DNA of 64,000 bases from Herbaspirillum robiniae (GCF_002213415.1 NZ_NJGU01000002.1:91876-155875); one strand, 5' to 3'; positions 1 to 11,867 are shown, counted from the first letter of the stretch. The notes: a model not told the origin generated them from the sequence alone. Program-made: numbers and translations.

Positions 1-24
1 CTGGCCTGCCTGGTTTGACTGCAT
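1..24 (-). CDS. Possible 5' end of the next gene of the FecI/FecR cassette (truncated by window edge)
   Basis: An ATG at 24-22 on the minus strand opens eight codons without a stop up to the window edge, and an AAGGGA-like ribosome binding site lies about ten bases upstream. In FecI/FecR cassettes the gene after fecR is usually a TonB-dependent receptor, so this could be its start. Only eight codons are visible, so the assignment rests on position alone. Confidence 0.25.
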
Positions 25-164
25 GGCGACATTCCCTTTAGTTTGCTTGACCGATGCCGCGCCCGGCGAGGGACACGACTTACCGGTGGCTATGACGCGG
101 GAAGGAAATGTCGACTGCACTTCGTCATCAAAATGTCATAAACGACGCATCGCCCGAGTCCCGC

Positions 165-1127
165 TCAAGCCATGCCGAACAGCACGATGCCGCCCGGCAG
201 GCGCGTCACGCTGGCGCCGTAGACATCGCGGATCAGGGCCACCACGTCGTCGAGGCGGTCGAGGGAAATACTGGCTTGCACGCGCGTTTGCGCCAGGGCT
301 TCGTTGCCCAGGATGAGTCTGCCGGTCCGATAGCGATTCACCTCGGCGACGACTTCACCCAGCGGCACCTGGTGAAATACCAGCAAACGCCGGCGCCAGG
401 CCATGACGGCCGTGGCGTCGACCGGTTGCGCGGCGCTGATGCCGCGCTCACCGTAGACCAGTTGCTGCCCGCTTTCCAGCGTGGCATCGCGACCGGCGCG
501 CGCGACTGTGATTCGTCCACGCAGGCAGGTGACGCAGACCGTGCCGTCGGTGTGGCGTACGTTGAACGAGGCGCCCTGCCCGGCCACCTCTCCTCCGCCC
601 GCGCGGACGATGACGCGCTGCGACGCGGCGGCGGCAATCTGGGCTTCGCCTTGCAGCAACTCGACGGCTGCCTCCCGGCCGGCGCCCGGCGCCGGAACAT
701 TTACCCGGGTCTGGGTATTGAGCTGCAATTGGACGCCGTCGGCCAAGGCAAGCGTGCGCTGCTCGCCGGTGGCGGTGTGATAGTCGGCGGCCAATTCGCC
801 CACCGAGGGCCACCAGCCCAGTGGCGGGCGCCACGCCAGGTACGCCACCGACGCCGCGACCGCGCCGCCGAGGAATGCACGCCGACCGGTCGACGCCAAC
901 GGCCTGCGGCTTGCACGACGGCGCGCGTCGCCCTGCATCAGTTGGCGTGCCGCGGGACTCATCTGCTGCCAGACGCCGCGTGCCTGCGTGAAAGCGTTGG
1001 CATGTTCACGGCTTTGCGCGCACCACGCCCTGAAAGCGCGCGCATCGTCGGCCGTGGCCCCGCCCGAATCCAGGCGCACCACCCAGGCTTGCGCTTCGCG
1101 CTGCAAGAGTTCGGCGGCGTTACTCAT
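165..1127 (-). CDS. FecR-family anti-sigma factor / transmembrane signal transducer
   Basis: A 320-residue inner-membrane regulator that would hold the neighbouring ECF sigma factor inactive until a surface receptor signals. Residues about 5-55 match the helical cytoplasmic domain common in FecR proteins (AAELLQREAQAWVVRL, then FRAWCAQSREHANAF). One membrane segment spans about 84-99 and is preceded by GRRAFLGG, which resembles a twin-arginine motif. Residues 115-215 carry the FecR periplasmic beta domain (YHTATGEQRTLALADGVQLQLN). The start at 1127 was chosen because it overlaps the sigma-factor stop by 8 bases, as in a translationally coupled pair; longer in-frame starts would run deep into the sigma gene. 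The family assignment is firm, the cognate signal is unknown. Confidence 0.9.
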   Translation of the reverse strand: MSNAAELLQREAQAWVVRLDSGGATADDARAFRAWCAQSREHANAFTQARGVWQQMSPAARQLMQGDARRRASRRPLASTGRRAFLGGAVAASVAYLAWRPPLGWWPSVGELAADYHTATGEQRTLALADGVQLQLNTQTRVNVPAPGAGREAAVELLQGEAQIAAAASQRVIVRAGGGEVAGQGASFNVRHTDGTVCVTCLRGRITVARAGRDATLESGQQLVYGERGISAAQPVDATAVMAWRRRLLVFHQVPLGEVVAEVNRYRTGRLILGNEALAQTRVQASISLDRLDDVVALIRDVYGASVTRLPGGIVLFGMA

Positions 1128-1701
1128 GGTCTTGCTCCTGCTCATGTGCTTTGCCTGCATCTGATCGGCCGGCGCCCGGGCCATAACGCTGCACGAATTC
1201 GCGCCCCAGACGATGACAGCAATGTTCGAGGCCGGCGCGCAGCTCTTTCTCGACGGTGCGCGGCGAAACGTTGAAACGCCGCGCGATCTCGGCGTGCGGC
1301 ATCTCCTCTACCCGCGCGGCGATGACGATGGAACGACGGCGCCACGGCAACTCGGCCAGCGCATTTTCCAGCGCATTGATCTGGCTGCGGCCGTCAACCG
1401 TGCGGGCGGGATCGGCCAGCTCGTCGGCGAGATCATAGAGCTCGTCGATTTCGGCGGCGCCGAGGATGCGCGCATTGCCGCGACGCTGATCTTCCGCAAC
1501 ATTGAGGGCGATGCGAAACAGGTAGGCCGAGGGATATTTGATGGCGCCCTCGGGGTTCATCTTCTCTACGCGCAGGTAGGTTTCATGCAAGGCGTCGCCC
1601 GCCAGGTCGTCGGATCCCAGGCGCAAGCGCAAGTGCTTCCTGAATTGCTCATAACGCGTGACGAACAGGGACTGCAGGACATTTTTCAACGTCTCGGTCA
1701 T
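1120..1701 (-). CDS. ECF RNA polymerase sigma factor, FecI type
   Basis: A 193-residue extracytoplasmic-function sigma factor. Region 2 lies at about residues 12-75 (YEQFRKHLRLRLGSDDLAGDALHETYLRV, then PSAYLFRIALNVAEDQRR). Region 4 with its helix-turn-helix lies at about 110-165 (LENALAELPWRRRSIVIAARVEEMPHAEIARRFNVSPRTVEKEL, shown here only to locate the domain). It is encoded 1 base downstream of the STN/TonB-like gene and overlaps the fecR-like gene, so all three are one transcript. By family analogy it directs transcription of a TonB-dependent receptor operon; the target promoter is not identifiable here. Confidence 0.93.
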   Translation of the reverse strand: MTETLKNVLQSLFVTRYEQFRKHLRLRLGSDDLAGDALHETYLRVEKMNPEGAIKYPSAYLFRIALNVAEDQRRGNARILGAAEIDELYDLADELADPARTVDGRSQINALENALAELPWRRRSIVIAARVEEMPHAEIARRFNVSPRTVEKELRAGLEHCCHRLGREFVQRYGPGAGRSDAGKAHEQEQDHE

Positions 1702-1702
1702 A

Positions 1703-2428
1703 TCACCGTACCTCGCCGGTGAAATAGAGACAGTCTGCGTCCGGCGCTGGACGCGGCGTCAGCAGTATGGTCAAGGGCTGCGCCTGACCAGCGGGAGGCG
1801 CGCCGACCTCAAGGCCGCGCAGGCTGGCCAGGACCTGCCGGTCACGCGCGGGAACGCCACTGGACTGCAACAGACGGACATCGCTGATACGGCCGGCGCT
1901 TTCCAGCCAGAGCTGCAGCCCCAGTCGGTATCGTCCGAAAGCTTCCGGCTGTGCGAGGCACAGTGCGCGGGTAATGGCGCGCTGCAGTTTGAAAGAAAAA
2001 TCCTGACTGATGGCGGAAGGCGTGCGGGAACGCGCCTCGTCGCCGGTGGCGCCGGCCATCGGCGACGGATCTTCGGAAGCAGCGCCGACCGAAAGCGTGA
2101 AGGCCTTTTCGCCGATGAAACGGGCGCTCAATCCCGTGCCCTGAAGCAAATTCTGCAACGCCTGGCGCGGCGCCAGATTGCCCGTGACGCCGGCGCTGCG
2201 ACGCCCGACGAGCAACTCTCCGCCGATCAGCACGGAATACCCGGTGGTCTCGCTGAACAAGGCCAGCGCGGACTCCAGATTCTGCGGCAGAATTTCGAAC
2301 TGCATCAGTTGAGCATCCCCTGTGTTTTCAGCAGCTGCGACCCTGCCCGCCGCCAGCAGGCATGCCAGGACGTACAGCGACAGCGCGAACGCGCCACCGG
2401 CCAAAGGAGGTCGCAGGGCAAGGCTCAT
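1703..2428 (-). CDS. Periplasmic STN-domain protein with TonB-like C terminus
   Basis: A 241-residue exported protein, first gene of the sigma/anti-sigma cassette. Residues 1-33 form a signal peptide (hydrophobic ALSLYVLACLLAAG, cleavage near AAA-EN). Residues about 40-115 match the secretin/TonB short N-terminal (STN) fold: FEILPQNLESALALFSETTG, then a stretch ending near GTGLSARFIGEKAFTL. Residues about 160-230 look like a TonB C-terminal fold (GLQLWLESAGRISDVRLLQSS, then LRGLEV.APP). In the classical ferric-citrate system the STN domain is the N terminus of the receptor itself; here it is a separate soluble protein, so it may carry the signal in trans. No strong Shine-Dalgarno sequence precedes the start. 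Confidence 0.8.
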   Translation of the reverse strand: MSLALRPPLAGGAFALSLYVLACLLAAGRVAAAENTGDAQLMQFEILPQNLESALALFSETTGYSVLIGGELLVGRRSAGVTGNLAPRQALQNLLQGTGLSARFIGEKAFTLSVGAASEDPSPMAGATGDEARSRTPSAISQDFSFKLQRAITRALCLAQPEAFGRYRLGLQLWLESAGRISDVRLLQSSGVPARDRQVLASLRGLEVGAPPAGQAQPLTILLTPRPAPDADCLYFTGEVR

Positions 2429-2535
2429 CGTTGGATTGAAGTCAGCTGCGGATAGCCGACCTTGTTGACTCCGGGTTGGTCCCGGATTGTTCGATTGAGA
2501 AGCCGGAATCTTAGTCGGGGAAAATGACTGTCTCG

Positions 2536-2581
2536 TGACATATGCAAATTCTTGTAAGTCTTTGGCAAGAAATACATGTCA
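2536..2581. promoter_or_regulatory. Nested inverted repeat in the divergent promoter region
   Basis: The AT-rich spacer between the STN gene (minus) and the secreted-protein gene (plus) contains TGACAT (2536-2541) and ATGTCA (2576-2581), enclosing TTCTTG (2549-2554) and CAAGAA (2566-2571). The arms are perfect but their spacing is slightly asymmetric. It is a candidate operator or promoter element for one or both divergent genes; no known consensus was recognised. Confidence 0.4.
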
Positions 2582-2644
2582 TCGAGTTGATATATCGTGA
2601 TGTCAGACTATAACTAAACAACGTACATATTGATTAAATCATTT

Positions 2645-3046
2645 ATGGCTATCCCAAATACGCTCGGCCGCCTGCCTGCTTGCCTGTTCAGCGGACTTGG
2701 CATCGTGCTGCCGCTCGTGCTGATCAACCCGGCGTGCGCGCAAGGCGGCGCCGACCCCGCAGACGGAGGCGCCAGCCAGGCCTCCCCGGAATCCGCCCTT
2801 GCATCTGCCTGTGTGGACGTCGAGGTCAACGGCGTGCGCTCCCGCTCCTACGATTGCCTGACCGAGAAACTGAAGCCGAAGGCGGCGCTGCAGGCAGCCC
2901 GCACCGGCGGCCTGAACTCGGAACAGATCGTCAACCAGCCTTCGAACCAACTGGGCCTGTTCAACCGTGCGGCCATGGCCAATCGCATGGGCAATACCTT
3001 CGGCACCTCGGTATATCCGCAGCGCCCGCCTGCCGGCAGCCCCTGA
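2645..3046 (+). CDS. Small secreted protein of unknown function
   Basis: A 133-residue protein I do not recognise. Residues 1-33 are a clear signal peptide (hydrophobic core then ACA-QGG cleavage). The mature part opens with a Gly/Ala/Ser/Asp-rich linker, then has a pair of cysteines in SACVDVEVNGVRSRSYDCL that could form a disulfide, and ends in a Pro-rich tail. The ATG at 2645 is used; a TTG at 2630 would add five residues before the signal peptide. Neither has a good ribosome binding site. It is divergent from the FecI/FecR cassette and shares its AT-rich promoter region, so it could be a target of that regulatory circuit, but this is inference only. Confidence 0.6.
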   Translation: MAIPNTLGRLPACLFSGLGIVLPLVLINPACAQGGADPADGGASQASPESALASACVDVEVNGVRSRSYDCLTEKLKPKAALQAARTGGLNSEQIVNQPSNQLGLFNRAAMANRMGNTFGTSVYPQRPPAGSP

Positions 3047-3283
3047 CCACGAAAAAGCGTCTGGGCACTCATGAAGGGGCGTGGTTTGCGTCCCCTGGTG
3101 CAGTGTGTGCAGCATCATTCCCCTGCCGTGCTGACTCTCCACGGCGACAACGCGGATGTCATGGCGTAGACAGTCAGCGCGCATCGTACGCGTACGGCAG
3201 GCGCAAGGCAGCATGCCAGCTTGACAACATCGACGCGCCGCCAGCACGCATGCGCCGACTTGCCGATAATGGACGCACGGCGC

Positions 3284-3314
3284 TTGACTTCGAGCGCGCT
3301 CCAACTTCTAGACT
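3284..3314 (+). promoter_or_regulatory. MerR-type promoter with 19-bp spacer and central dyad
   Basis: A -35 hexamer TTGACT (3284-3289) and a -10 hexamer TAGACT (3309-3314) are separated by 19 bases, the overlong spacer typical of promoters activated by MerR-family regulators through DNA distortion. The spacer contains the dyad GAGCGCGCTC (3292-3301), extended with one mismatch by flanking TTC/CAA. The predicted transcription start falls at about 3320-3322, at the merR start codon itself. The layout implies autoregulation of the merR-aldo/keto reductase operon. Confidence 0.75.
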
Positions 3315-3321
3315 GCCTGCC

Positions 3322-3801
3322 ATGACGACCTCCATGACCATTGCCCAGGCTGCCGCGGCCACCGGCCTGTCGGTGCATACGCTGCGCTACTACGAACGGA
3401 TCGGCCTGCTCGATCCGGTCGAACGGCGCGACAACAGCCACCGGCGCTACACGCTGGAAGACCTGAACTGGATCGGCTTCCTGCTGAAGCTGAAGTCCAC
3501 CGGCCTGCCGGTGCGGGCCATGCTGCGCTACGCCGAGCTGCGCCGCCTGGGCAACAGCATGGAGAGCGTCACGGAACGGAAGGCGATCCTGCTGGATCAC
3601 ACGCTTTCCGTACAACAAACGCTGGCAGAGCTGCAAAGCAACCTGGCCGCGCTGCATCACAAGATCGCCCTCTACGGCGAGATGGAGAAGCAAGCCATGG
3701 CGCAATCCGCGCCCGCGCCGCGCAAGCGCGGCCGCAAGACGGCGTTGTCCGATCCGCGAACCGATGCAGCAGCAACCGCGCAGCCCGCCGGCGCCAACTG
3801 A
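3322..3801 (+). CDS. MerR-family transcriptional regulator
   Basis: A 159-residue regulator. The N-terminal winged helix-turn-helix (about 5-75) is well conserved: [26 protein letters not shown], then a wing region with R.YTLEDL and the [11 protein letters not shown] segment. A dimerisation coiled coil follows (about 80-130), and the tail is basic and Ala-rich. No cysteine cluster for metal binding is visible, so it resembles the organic-electrophile or aldehyde-responsive branch rather than MerR proper. Start options are ATG 3322 and ATG 3334; the first coincides with the predicted transcription start, which would make the mRNA nearly leaderless. It precedes the reductase gene by 13 bases and probably controls it. 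Confidence 0.9.
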   Translation: MTTSMTIAQAAAATGLSVHTLRYYERIGLLDPVERRDNSHRRYTLEDLNWIGFLLKLKSTGLPVRAMLRYAELRRLGNSMESVTERKAILLDHTLSVQQTLAELQSNLAALHHKIALYGEMEKQAMAQSAPAPRKRGRKTALSDPRTDAAATAQPAGAN

Positions 3802-3814
3802 AAAAGGACGCCAA

Positions 3815-4846
<1,032 letters not shown>

Positions 4847-4900
4847 TCGGCGTTTGCTGCGCATCCTGGGCGCCCGCACCGCGCAAAGATGCAGGCGCAA

Positions 4901-4928
4901 AAAAAGCCCGGACAAGTCCGGGCTTTTT
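4901..4928. terminator. Bidirectional intrinsic terminator between the reductase gene and lpdA
   Basis: A 13-bp palindromic stem (AAAAAGCCCGGAC, 4901-4913, with its complement at 4916-4928) has an A-run on one side and a T-run on the other. It can end transcription of the plus-strand reductase operon and the minus-strand aceE-aceF-lpdA operon. Confidence 0.9.
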
Positions 4929-4945
4929 CACGTCCAGCGCAACGC

Positions 4946-6736
4946 TTACTTCTTGCGCTGCGGCGGCAGGTCGGTGCAATGGCCTTCGGCCACTTCCGCC
5001 GCCATGCCGAGCGATTCGCCCAGCGTCGGGTGCGGGTGGATGGTCTTGCCGATGTCGACCGCGTCGGCGCCCATCTCGATGGCCAGCGCCACTTCGCCGA
5101 TCATGTCGCCGGCATGGGTGCCGACGATGCCGCCGCCGATGATGCGGTGGGTTTCGGCGTCGAACAGCAGCTTGGTGAAGCCTTCCGAACGACCGTTGGC
5201 CACGGCGCGACCGGACGCGGCCCACGGGAAGTGGCCCTTCTCGATCTTGATGCCCTTTGCCTTGGCTTCGTCTTCGGTGATGCCGACCCATGCCACTTCC
5301 GGATCGGTGTAGGCCACCGACGGAATCACGCTGGCGTCGAAGAAGCTCTTCTCGCCGGCGATCGCCTCGGCGGCGACGTGGCCTTCATGCACGGCCTTGT
5401 GCGCCAGCATCGGCTGGCCCACCAGGTCGCCGATGGCGAAGATGTGCGGCACGTTGGTGCGCATCTGCTTGTCGACCGGGATGAAACCGCGGTCGCCCAC
5501 GATCACGCCGGCCTTGTCGGCCGAGACCTTCTTGCCGTTCGGGCTGCGGCCCACGGCCACCAGCACCAGGTCGTACAGTTGCGGCTCGGGTGCGGTGGCG
5601 CCGGCTTCGGCGGCCTCGAAGGTGACCTTGATGCCTTCGGCCAGCGCTTCCACGGCAACGGTCTTGGTCTTGACCATGACGTTGTCGAAGCGCTTTTCAT
5701 TGAACTTCTGCCAGACCTTGACCATGTCGCGGTCGGCGCCCTGCATCAGGCCGTCCATCATCTCGACCACGTCGATGCGCGCGCCCAGCGTGGAGTAGAC
5801 GGTGGCCATTTCCAGGCCGATGATGCCGCCGCCGATGACCAGCATGCGCTTGGGCACCTGGCGCAGTTCCAGCGCGCCGGTGGAGTCGACGATGCGCGGA
5901 TCCTGCGGCACGAACGGCAGGTTCACCACCGACGAACCGGCGGCGATGATCGCGTGCTTGAACTGCACGACCTTCTTGCTGCCGTCGCCGGCGGTCACTT
6001 CGATATGGTTGGGGCCGGCGAACTGGCCGTTGCCGTTCACCACCTGCACCTTGCGCGCCTTGGCCATGCCGGCCAGGCCGCCGGTCATGGTGCCGATGAC
6101 CTTGTCCTTGTAGCCGCGCAGCTTGTCGATGTCGATCTCCGGCTTGCCGAAGGTGACGCCGTGCGAGGCCATCGCGGCGGTCTCGTCGATCACGGCAGCC
6201 ACGTGCAGCAGCGCCTTGGACGGGATGCAGCCCACGTTCAGGCAGACGCCGCCCAGGGTGGCTTCCTGCTCGACGATGACGGTGTTCAGGCCGAGGTCGG
6301 CGGCGCGGAACGCAGCCGAGTAGCCGCCGGGGCCACCGCCCAGCACCATGACGTCGCACTGCACGTCTGCGCTGCCGCCGAAGCTGGCGGCGGCCGGGGC
6401 GCTGGCGGGGGCTGCAGGTGCAGCAGCGGCGGGAGCGGCGGGAGCCGACGCTGCTGCCGGCGCGGGCGCAGCCGCAGGTTCGGCGGCGGCAGCTTCACCC
6501 GCTGCTTCCACCATCAGCAGTACCGAACCCTCGGCGACCTTGTCGCCGACCTTGACCTTGATTTCCTTGACCACGCCCGCCGACGACGACGGAATTTCCA
6601 TGCTGGCCTTGTCGGATTCGACGGTGATCAGCGACTGGTCGACCTTGATCGTGTCGCCGACCTTGACCATCACTTCGATCACTTCCACTTCCTTGAAGTC
6701 GCCGATATCGGGGACTTTGACTTCGCTAAGACTCAT
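4946..6736 (-). CDS. lpdA: Dihydrolipoyl dehydrogenase (E3) with N-terminal lipoyl domain
   Basis: A 596-residue FAD enzyme that reoxidises dihydrolipoamide in the pyruvate dehydrogenase complex. Residues 1-78 form a lipoyl domain with the acceptor Lys43 in ESDKASM. Residues about 80-120 are a flexible Ala/Pro linker. The flavoprotein follows: FAD-binding [10 protein letters not shown] near 132, redox disulfide Cys165/Cys170 in [12 protein letters not shown]-binding GGGIIGLE, and the C-terminal active-site His in HPHPTLGE. The lipoyl-E3 fusion is known in several beta- and gammaproteobacteria. It is the last gene of the aceE-aceF-lpdA operon, 80 bases after aceF. Its lipoyl domain is nearly identical in DNA to the first lipoyl domain of aceF. 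Confidence 0.97.
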   Translation of the reverse strand: MSLSEVKVPDIGDFKEVEVIEVMVKVGDTIKVDQSLITVESDKASMEIPSSSAGVVKEIKVKVGDKVAEGSVLLMVEAAGEAAAAEPAAAPAPAAASAPAAPAAAAPAAPASAPAAASFGGSADVQCDVMVLGGGPGGYSAAFRAADLGLNTVIVEQEATLGGVCLNVGCIPSKALLHVAAVIDETAAMASHGVTFGKPEIDIDKLRGYKDKVIGTMTGGLAGMAKARKVQVVNGNGQFAGPNHIEVTAGDGSKKVVQFKHAIIAAGSSVVNLPFVPQDPRIVDSTGALELRQVPKRMLVIGGGIIGLEMATVYSTLGARIDVVEMMDGLMQGADRDMVKVWQKFNEKRFDNVMVKTKTVAVEALAEGIKVTFEAAEAGATAPEPQLYDLVLVAVGRSPNGKKVSADKAGVIVGDRGFIPVDKQMRTNVPHIFAIGDLVGQPMLAHKAVHEGHVAAEAIAGEKSFFDASVIPSVAYTDPEVAWVGITEDEAKAKGIKIEKGHFPWAASGRAVANGRSEGFTKLLFDAETHRIIGGGIVGTHAGDMIGEVALAIEMGADAVDIGKTIHPHPTLGESLGMAAEVAEGHCTDLPPQRKK

Positions 6737-6816
6737 TGTCTTGACTCCGTTATGTTCTGTAGTTCGCCGCGCCGCCCGGCATCAGCCGAAGCGGCGCATC
6801 GCCGTTGCGTGACTGC

Positions 6817-8442
6817 TTACAGCAGCGACTTGCGCAGGTCGCCCAGCACCTCGGCGAGATACGCCGAGAAGCGCGCGCCCATGGCGCCGTCGACCACGCG
6901 GTGGTCGTAGGACAGCGAAGTCGGCAGCATCAGGCGCGGCACGAATTGCTTGCCGTCCCACACCGGCTTGGTGATCGACTTGGACAGGCCCAAGATCGCC
7001 ACTTCCGGCGCGTTGATGATGGGCGTGAAGGCGGTGCCGCCGATGCCGCCCAGCGACGAGATGGTGAAGGTCGCACCTTGCATGTCGGCCGGCTTCAGCT
7101 TGCCGTCACGGGCCTGCGCCGACAGCTCGCCCATTTCGGTGGCGATCTGGCTGATGGTCTTCTGGTCGGCGTTCTTGATGACCGGAACCACCAGGCCGTT
7201 GGGCGTATCGGCGGCGAAGCCGATGTTGTAGAACTGCTTGAGGATCAGGTTCTCGCCCTTGGCGTCCAGCGAGGAATTGAAGGCCGGGAATTTCTTCAGC
7301 GCCGAGACGCTGGCCTTGATCACGAACGCCAGCATGGTCAGCTTGACCGGCGACTTGGCCTTGGCATAAGCGGCGTTGGAAGCGACGCGGAATTCTTCCA
7401 GCTCGGTGACGTCGGCTTCGTCGAATTGCGTGACGTGCGGGATCATCACCCAGTTGCGGTGCAGGTTGGGACCGCTGATCTTCTTGATGCGCGACAGCGG
7501 CTGCAGCTCGGTCGTACCGAACTTGGAGAAGTCCAGCGACGGCCACGGCAGCAGGTCCATGCCGGCGCCCGAGCCGTTCTTGCCCGGGGCGGCGGCGACC
7601 GAGGTCGAACCGGCCATCACGCCCTTGACGAAGTTCTGCACGTCGATCTGCAGGATGCGGCCCTTGGGGCCGGTGGCCGGCACGCGCGACAGGTCCACGC
7701 CCAGTTCGCGCGCGAACTTGCGCACGGACGGCGAAGCGTGGGCCTTGCCGCCGGTGCTGGTGGCCGAGGCGGTGGCGATGGCCGGAGCAGCTTCGGCAGC
7801 CGGGGCAGCGGCGGGCGCTGCAGCAGGTGCAGGCGCTGCAGCGGCAGGCGCAGGTGCGGCGGCCGGAGCGGCGGCGGCAGGTGCGCCGCCGGTCGATTCG
7901 ATGGTGGCGATGATGCTGCCCTTGGCCACCTTGTCGCCCAGCTTGACCTTGAGTTCCTTGATCACGCCGGCGTGGCTGGACGGAATCTCCATGCTGGCCT
8001 TGTCGGACTCGACGGTCAACAGCGATTGCTCGGCCTTGACGGTGTCGCCGACCTTGACCATGACTTCGATGACTTCGACTTCCTTGAAGTCGCCGATGTC
8101 GGGCACTTCGATCTCGACGGTGCCGCCGGCGGCAGCCGGAGCTGCAGCAGGTGCCGCGGGTGCCGCAGCGGCGGCTTGTGCCGGTGCAGGTGCGGCGGCA
8201 GCGCCGTCCGCTTCGACGATCACCAGCAGCGAACCTTCGGCGATCTTGTCGCCGACCTTGACCTTGATTTCCTTGACCACACCCGCCGACGACGACGGGA
8301 TTTCCATGCTGGCCTTGTCGGATTCGACGGTGATCAGCGACTGGTCGACCTTGATCGTGTCGCCGACCTTGACCATCACCTCAATGACTTCGACTTCCTT
8401 GAAATCGCCGATGTCGGGGACTTTTACTTCGACTTGACTCAT
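6817..8442 (-). CDS. aceF: Dihydrolipoamide acetyltransferase (pyruvate dehydrogenase E2)
   Basis: A 541-residue core component that transfers acetyl groups from E1 to coenzyme A. Two lipoyl domains (residues 1-78 and about 107-185) carry acceptor lysines near 43 and 148, each in [10 protein letters not shown]. They are separated by Ala/Pro-rich linkers. A peripheral-subunit-binding domain follows at about 245-285 (SPSVRKFARELGVDLSRV), then the acetyltransferase domain with the catalytic HRVVDG at 514-519. The start at 8442 gives the lipoyl domain its usual N terminus; upstream in-frame codons do not resemble protein. E. coli AceF has three lipoyl domains; this has two, with the third supplied on Lpd. 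Confidence 0.97.
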   Translation of the reverse strand: MSQVEVKVPDIGDFKEVEVIEVMVKVGDTIKVDQSLITVESDKASMEIPSSSAGVVKEIKVKVGDKIAEGSLLVIVEADGAAAAPAPAQAAAAAPAAPAAAPAAAGGTVEIEVPDIGDFKEVEVIEVMVKVGDTVKAEQSLLTVESDKASMEIPSSHAGVIKELKVKLGDKVAKGSIIATIESTGGAPAAAAPAAAPAPAAAAPAPAAAPAAAPAAEAAPAIATASATSTGGKAHASPSVRKFARELGVDLSRVPATGPKGRILQIDVQNFVKGVMAGSTSVAAAPGKNGSGAGMDLLPWPSLDFSKFGTTELQPLSRIKKISGPNLHRNWVMIPHVTQFDEADVTELEEFRVASNAAYAKAKSPVKLTMLAFVIKASVSALKKFPAFNSSLDAKGENLILKQFYNIGFAADTPNGLVVPVIKNADQKTISQIATEMGELSAQARDGKLKPADMQGATFTISSLGGIGGTAFTPIINAPEVAILGLSKSITKPVWDGKQFVPRLMLPTSLSYDHRVVDGAMGARFSAYLAEVLGDLRKSLL

Positions 8443-8591
8443 CTGTTGCGCTCCGTTGTTCTGTTCCCTGGCCTGGGGCTGGGAGGGGTATTCGCAGAGG
8501 GGAAGGTACTGCCGCGTGGCCATTGCATATTAAGCCATGTACTGACGCTGCGGCCGCCCTTCCCTGAATTTGGCTGACGCTCTACACGACA

Positions 8592-8624
8592 CATCCCCGC
8601 GATCAGGAAGCTGAGGCGGGGATG
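8592..8624 (-). other. Intercistronic hairpin between aceE and aceF
   Basis: A 9-bp perfect stem (CATCCCCGC with GCGGGGATG, 15-base loop) sits in the roughly 200-base gap between the aceE stop and the aceF start. There is no T-run after it, so it is not an ordinary terminator. It may stabilise or process the operon mRNA. Confidence 0.4.
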
Positions 8625-8640
8625 GTCGGGTCGGCGTGAC

Positions 8641-11337
<2,697 letters not shown>

Positions 11338-11497
11338 GTCATGTCTCCTGGTTGTTGAGAGATCCGGCTGCTCTGTTGGAGCGCCCGGGTCGATCGGGGT
11401 CATTCATTACATTCGGTACGAACAGCCGCCGGCGTGATGCGCGAAAAAACCGTACGAACAGCACTAATGTACGGTCTTCCTGCCGTGTGGACGACGC

Positions 11498-11525
11498 ATT
11501 TTATCAGGGAATTTTTGATTTTCAA
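11498..11525 (-). promoter_or_regulatory. Predicted aceE operon promoter
   Basis: On the minus strand TTGAAA (11525-11520) and TAAAAT (11503-11498) are separated by 16 bases in an AT-rich segment. This is a good sigma-70-like promoter, placing the start near 11491 and giving a leader of about 150 bases before aceE. Confidence 0.6.
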
Positions 11526-11824
11526 ATTACGATAAATGATTTCGTATTGTGAAAATTTGCTGCAAAGCGGCATGAATAGGGGCTCTCCGGCGACCGTATT
11601 TTTACTGTCTCTGCGCAGGAATCGCTGTTTTTGCCTTGTTTGCAATGCCGCAAATCGGCCTTCCGAAGGCGCTTTGACGCGGCCGCGAACGGGTCGCCGA
11701 AGGCATCCGGACGGCAAGAAAACATAATAAAACAGCAATATTTTGAGGCCAGACAGGCCAGGCGACGCGCCCGCCCGGCCTCATAAAGCCTATATGCGGA
11801 ACGTTATAGAAGAGCAATGAAACA

Positions 11825-11842
11825 GGGCCGCGAACGCGGCCC
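11825..11842 (-). terminator. Intrinsic terminator of gshA
   Basis: A GC-rich 8-bp stem (GGGCCGCG with CGCGGCCC, 2-base apex) lies about 25 bases beyond the gshA stop and is followed on the minus strand by a moderately T-rich stretch. Confidence 0.7.
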
Positions 11843-11867
11843 CGGGGAAATCCGGCCGAGGCCGGCC

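Larger units (their letters stand above)
11338..11867 (-). other. 530-base intergenic region holding the aceE leader and gshA terminator
   Basis: I find no convincing gene here. From high to low coordinate on the minus strand it holds the gshA terminator (11825-11842), an AT-rich stretch, a predicted aceE promoter (11498-11525), and two copies of GCTGTTCGTAC (within 11414-11426 and 11450-11462) in the leader. A short dyad CCGTAC/GTACGG (11450-11455 and 11469-11474) overlaps the second repeat. The repeats are candidate operator sites for a regulator of the pyruvate dehydrogenase operon. Confidence 0.5.

Noticed and set aside
4889..6910. Long plus-strand open frame opposite lpdA
   Set aside because: It is an antisense shadow caused by high GC at third positions; its His/Asp/Val-rich translation has no domain and lpdA is unambiguous. 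The same applies to the long frames opposite aceE (8941-11334), ftsK (28040-31405), yhdP (50402-54487) and tkt (60738-63944).
11400..11738. Small frames on both strands upstream of aceE
   Set aside because: No ribosome binding site, atypical codon use and overlap with the predicted promoter and repeats.
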